This document shows positions 60,241 through 64,000 of a stretch of DNA of 64,000 bases, piece by piece. Under the pieces are notes generated by a model. It did no database searches. It was not told the DNA's origin and was given only the letters and a program-made list of their open reading frames with translations. The stretch is from Ophioderma brevispina (taxonomy: Eukaryota > Echinodermata > Ophiuroidea > Amphilepidida > Ophiodermatidae): NCBI GenBank assembly GCA_023653785.1, contig JAMKCH010044186.1:1-64000 (forward strand), given 5' to 3'. Position 1 is the stretch's first letter. The number at the start of each line of letters is the position of its first letter. Position numbers and translations under genes: made by a program.

Positions 60241-61210
60241 CTCTAACAAAAGGTCTATAGATTAGTATAGTTCCTTGAATACCTGAAATGAAAAGTGATT
60301 TATTCTTGAATTACAAATCAATGTCGAAAGGATAAATAACTATTGACAAATTGCCGATTAGCTACTTAGGTATTATTAGACCTGTCTACATCAGGAATTA
60401 TTGTATTATCATTATTGTTTTGTCAAGTTAGCGATAAGGGCCCCGCAAAGGTATCTACAAACCATATCGTCATGATCGTGTATCATATTGCGCAATTGTA
60501 CAGGGTGGAATAATGTGTGATTGATATTAATCATAAATTCCATATTTCACTAAAATGTTGTTAGTTTTATCACAAACTTCGCAAAAAGTTTTGTCACTTC
60601 TCAAACCTTGTATTTAATTGGATTGCATACAATGTATGATGTTTTTTTTATTTCGCGTCTGGTTTCATTGGCCCACTTTCAAACTACATTATAGGACTTT
60701 AGCCCGTCAAATAGGGGGTCCCTTAGTCCCACTGTAAAGAATTTTCACAGGGGTGAACATTTTGCAATTCTTTAGAAATGCATTATTTACCCCCATTTTA
60801 ATTGGTGAATAGTTGACCGTGCAGAAGGATTAAACATAAACCCTTAAGGGGCCCCCATATCCGAGGCTGACCCAAAAAAGTTTGATTTTTAGCCCTTTTT
60901 GCATGGTCTACTATATGCAACAACTAAACGGGTACCCAACATTACCATGATTAAAACCATCATTATAGCACAGGCAACATTTCAAATCACTAGGCATAAA
61001 ACGTATGACATATTAATTTAACACCAATTCTAACACTAATTATAACACCAGTGGTTGAAAATTAATCACACCAACCCGTGTTCATGAAATCAAATGAAAT
61101 AAAACTAACACCAATTTGAGTTCAAAATAACAACAAAACATTGTCATGATTGTGTAGTCTAATTGAAATGAATTCTCCATCGAGATATATTACCAGTTTT
61201 GCATTGTAGC
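60241..61210. repeat. Direct duplication, copy B
   Basis: Repeats copy A from CTCTAACAAAAGGTCTATAG on. It has an extra segment of about 50 bp near 60590 (CACTTCTCAAACCTTGTATT) that is the complement of 57014-57065, and several small indels relative to copy A. Confidence 0.93.
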
Positions 61211-61479
61211 TTAAAACATTTCAATACATGCAAAACTGCATTTTCCTTTTATATTCTGATCTTATGATTTCTGTACCGAACAGGGTTCAATCTTTAAAAT
61301 AAATTTAACAAACAAAACTTACATCAAACTGAATTTTGTAAAATTTATTAGACGTAGGTGTTGAAACGGGGTCAAATTTAATATGCACAATGATATCAGA
61401 AAACGATCCCCGGGGACAAATCTTGGGTTAAAGAAACTGCAAAAACATGAAACAATTTCAATTTTGTAGAAATACGTTA

Positions 61480-61870
61480 AAGGTGAAAGATAAGTAAAAA
61501 ACCTGATGCACTTTCATTAAAAATTTTGAACAAAGGATATTACAAATGGCAATTGTTTAATTCGTCATTTTTGTGCTTGACTATTAAGTCTAGTCATTTG
61601 ACTACTAATCTAGTAATTAATTTGTATTTGACAAATTAAAATTCGTCAGTATTAATAGTCATTTTTAAAGTGGTAAATTTAGAGGTAAGAAAATTATTCT
61701 GTAAATTACAAAATTAGTTCTTAAAATAACAAGGGGAAGGTATCTTCCCGCATAGCCACATTGTTCCGCATTGAAGTAAATTTAGGACTGATTAAAACAA
61801 GTGATTTGCATGACTATTTTAATAGTCAAAACTACTGAGACACATTTTTGGATATTAATATTCAGTAGGA
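61480..61870. mobile_element. Diverged inverted copy of the 24.4-kb MITE
   Basis: GTGCTTGACTATTAAGTCTA, TTTGACAAATTAAAATTCGT and AGGTATCTTCCCGCATAGC match the complement of 24430-24760. Borders are unclear. Confidence 0.7.
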
Positions 61871-64000
61871 AATGGTGGCTTTAGGCCTATCAGAGAAGAT
61901 GGGCATAGTATCCACCAAACTATCTGGGACATTGAGTCTGGACGGAAAAAAGGAGTCCATTCCGAAGTTTCATGGCTAAATCTCAATACAGGATGTTACT
62001 ATAACTAAAGACTAACTAATAGACCTTAAGTATTTTCGCTCTTCAATTACTTTTGTTACATGAAGCGTCTAGACGCTGACCATCCACACATTATGGTTGA
62101 TGGGACTGCAAGGTTTGACGTTGCCATTGGTTTACCATATAATAACAAAATTATTCAGCGTTAAATTTTCCAAAGTTGGGTGGTTTTGGTCAGAGAAGCG
62201 GGAAGGACCCAGATACTAAGTCTCTATAGCTAATGAATACAAGCGAAATAAGTTTGTGATAAGGGCTTAGCAATCAGAATCATAATTCTACAAGACTTAT
62301 CCTTATTTTTTAGTATCCTGCTAATTTGAAATATTTGCTCTTCGGGTAGATCACTGATAGTGCCTTTAAAGACAACAATTTCCAGAAAAATTAGGCATGT
62401 TAGGAATCATGAATCATTGTTCATTTTACTTTCAAACATGGGATGGAATGTATGATTGTGATATTTAAAAGATTTGCGTTGACCTTACTTTTCGTCAAGC
62501 TTTGATTATGAGAAATTATACCGGCGAGCGTCAGAGAGAACTCATTAATTCTGATGTCTACAACATAACAAAAGATGACAATAGTATTTCAAGTGTTGTC
62601 TCAGTCACACGAGGAAGCGAAGTTCTTGCAATTTAAGTTTTGTTAATTCCAGACGGTCTTGCAGAGTTGTCGGACCGTCTTCAATCTCCCACCCCATAAC
62701 AATAAGGATGCAAGTACCATTGACAACTTAAAGATCATAAGTCAAATGATGATAGTGAGATGGTAAACAGGCTAATGTTTGTTAGGCTTTTCATTTCAAT
62801 GTTATTAACGTAGCGATCTGCGTGCTCGACGGTATCAAATTGGATGAGTGACACATAAGTCAAGTTGTTCGCCACAACATTTGTAATGTAGTGATAGACT
62901 GAGAAATGGACAACAGATGTGCTTTAACAAATATAATACCAGAGAAGATGAATAAACTGTAATACAATTAATGACGTATATAGGCATTAACACTTAAGTC
63001 TCAATGCGCTGCAAAAAAATACACTGATAAAAGGAATGAACACAAACAACAAACAAAAATAATTTAAAGTAACCATTGGTAACAATATGGATGATGGAAT
63101 AAACTTAGGTAAAGTGCAACGAGAGATTGTTTTTGAGGCACCCAAATATGTGCCATAATTGTAATGTGATATAGACGAGACATCAATAGATTAGTATCAT
63201 TGAATTTGGCTACAGAAATGTCCTTAAAGAGAGAGGAAAAAGGCGCTTATGATTGGCTGATATTCAATATTAAAACACAGGTTTTAATTTCGTATTTGCT
63301 TCTATACGAAACTGATTACAATTTCAAATTTTTGTACCAAAGAAATATTTCTCAGCTTAATCCTTTCAGGTGGGGTTATTTTGATGGAGAGCTTTACATC
63401 AGAGCAAAAATCAGTGTGTTTACTTTCAAGTTTTGGACACTGCTTGATATGTGGAAATCTCTCGTTGCACCTTTAAGGTTAACAAGTAATTTTTGGACAG
63501 AGCAGTTGAATTGGTCAACAGTTTGCGAGATTTATAAAATTGGACCACAAAAATGACAGAAATGTGGTTCAGCAGATCTCCAGAAAAATCGTGGATTTGA
63601 AATAGATAAAATGACAACAAAATCGACTTCCTATTCCACAGTGCTTCCTTCCCTTGTTTTATTTTGTAGATTGAATTGCCCAGCGTTTGTTGGGCTTTCC
63701 GCTCAATTGTTTTAAGCCTTATATGGCCTAACTTTGAGATATCAGTTTTCCACATCTTGAAGGACGTTTATCATTTGTATTATTTTCAAACAGGAAAACA
63801 CAGAGCAATACTCCATCGACATTTCCACACCCACAAGAATGAAGGCGATAGCGAGCTGTCATAATAAATACATATGCGATGAGTTACACAAGAAAATATG
63901 GTATTCCCATTCAAACACTTAAATTAGGCCTCGTACAATTAGCGTTATTTACAAGACAATTGCTCTTCGTGATGGACACATAAAACAAAATCCTAACTTA
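61870..64000. repeat. Dispersed duplication of the 52.0-56.0 kb segment
   Basis: Parallels 52040-52480, then 53200-55978, and runs to the window end. Lacks the MITE at 52589 and has one rather than two of the 1102-bp units. Differences are dominated by single-base insertions and deletions. The MITE copy inside spans about 63112-63472. Confidence 0.92.

Noticed and set aside
1..64000. CRISPR array or bacterial operon
   Set aside because: Repeats here are MITEs, satellites and foldbacks; ORF density, introns and SINEs show a eukaryotic genome.

Overview
The window is eukaryotic: about 64 kb of AT-rich, gene-poor DNA with spliced exons, no prokaryotic-style ORF packing, many short non-autonomous DNA transposons (MITEs), tRNA-derived SINEs, foldback elements and minisatellites. 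The gene content and repeat style suggest a marine deuterostome invertebrate, most likely an ambulacrarian (echinoderm or hemichordate). That assignment is inference; no sequence search was possible.

The one gene I can defend in detail is an insulin-like growth factor (IGF/insulin family) precursor on the minus strand, with three coding exons at 19374-19215, 17812-17013 and 16301-16143. The joined model is 372 residues. It has a signal-peptide-like N-terminus, a B domain (C-x11-C), a short C domain without dibasic sites, and an A domain (CC-x3-C-x8-C followed by APL, as in IGFs). A very long C-terminal extension follows, first strongly acidic and then strongly basic. Both splice junctions fit GT/AG rules and the reading frame; the intron between B and A domains is phase 1, as in vertebrate insulin/IGF genes. 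A nested MITE sits in intron 1. The 3' flank carries a 22-bp tandem repeat and three strong hairpins.

Layout: 1-5 kb holds a 97-bp satellite array, a hAT-type MITE with 8-bp target duplications and a palindrome of ACGTACGCGTGG-like units. 5.2-7.9 kb is one element with long inverted termini that contains two oppositely oriented, decayed Tc1-type transposase remnants and two nested MITEs. 8-14 kb is AT-rich with several MITEs, one CCAAT/GC-box cluster and a second hAT MITE. 15-20 kb is the IGF locus. 20-24 kb has foldbacks and a CpG-richer stretch upstream of the IGF gene. 24-34 kb is mostly featureless with MITEs, foldbacks and a decayed tRNA-like sequence. 34.9-35.8 kb is a large hairpin built of a minisatellite. 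36-50 kb has two SINEs, near-identical tandem duplications and a few weak exon candidates on the minus strand. 52-64 kb is dominated by direct and dispersed duplications.

Three local duplications (36, 48 and 60 kb) are joined by A-tracts of 21, 21 and 23 bases. In two of them a TA-flanked MITE marks only one of the copies. In addition, the 62-64 kb copy of the 52-56 kb segment differs largely by single-base indels. Together these suggest that two haplotypes, or unpolished long-read sequence, have been placed end to end, so copy numbers in this window should be treated with caution.
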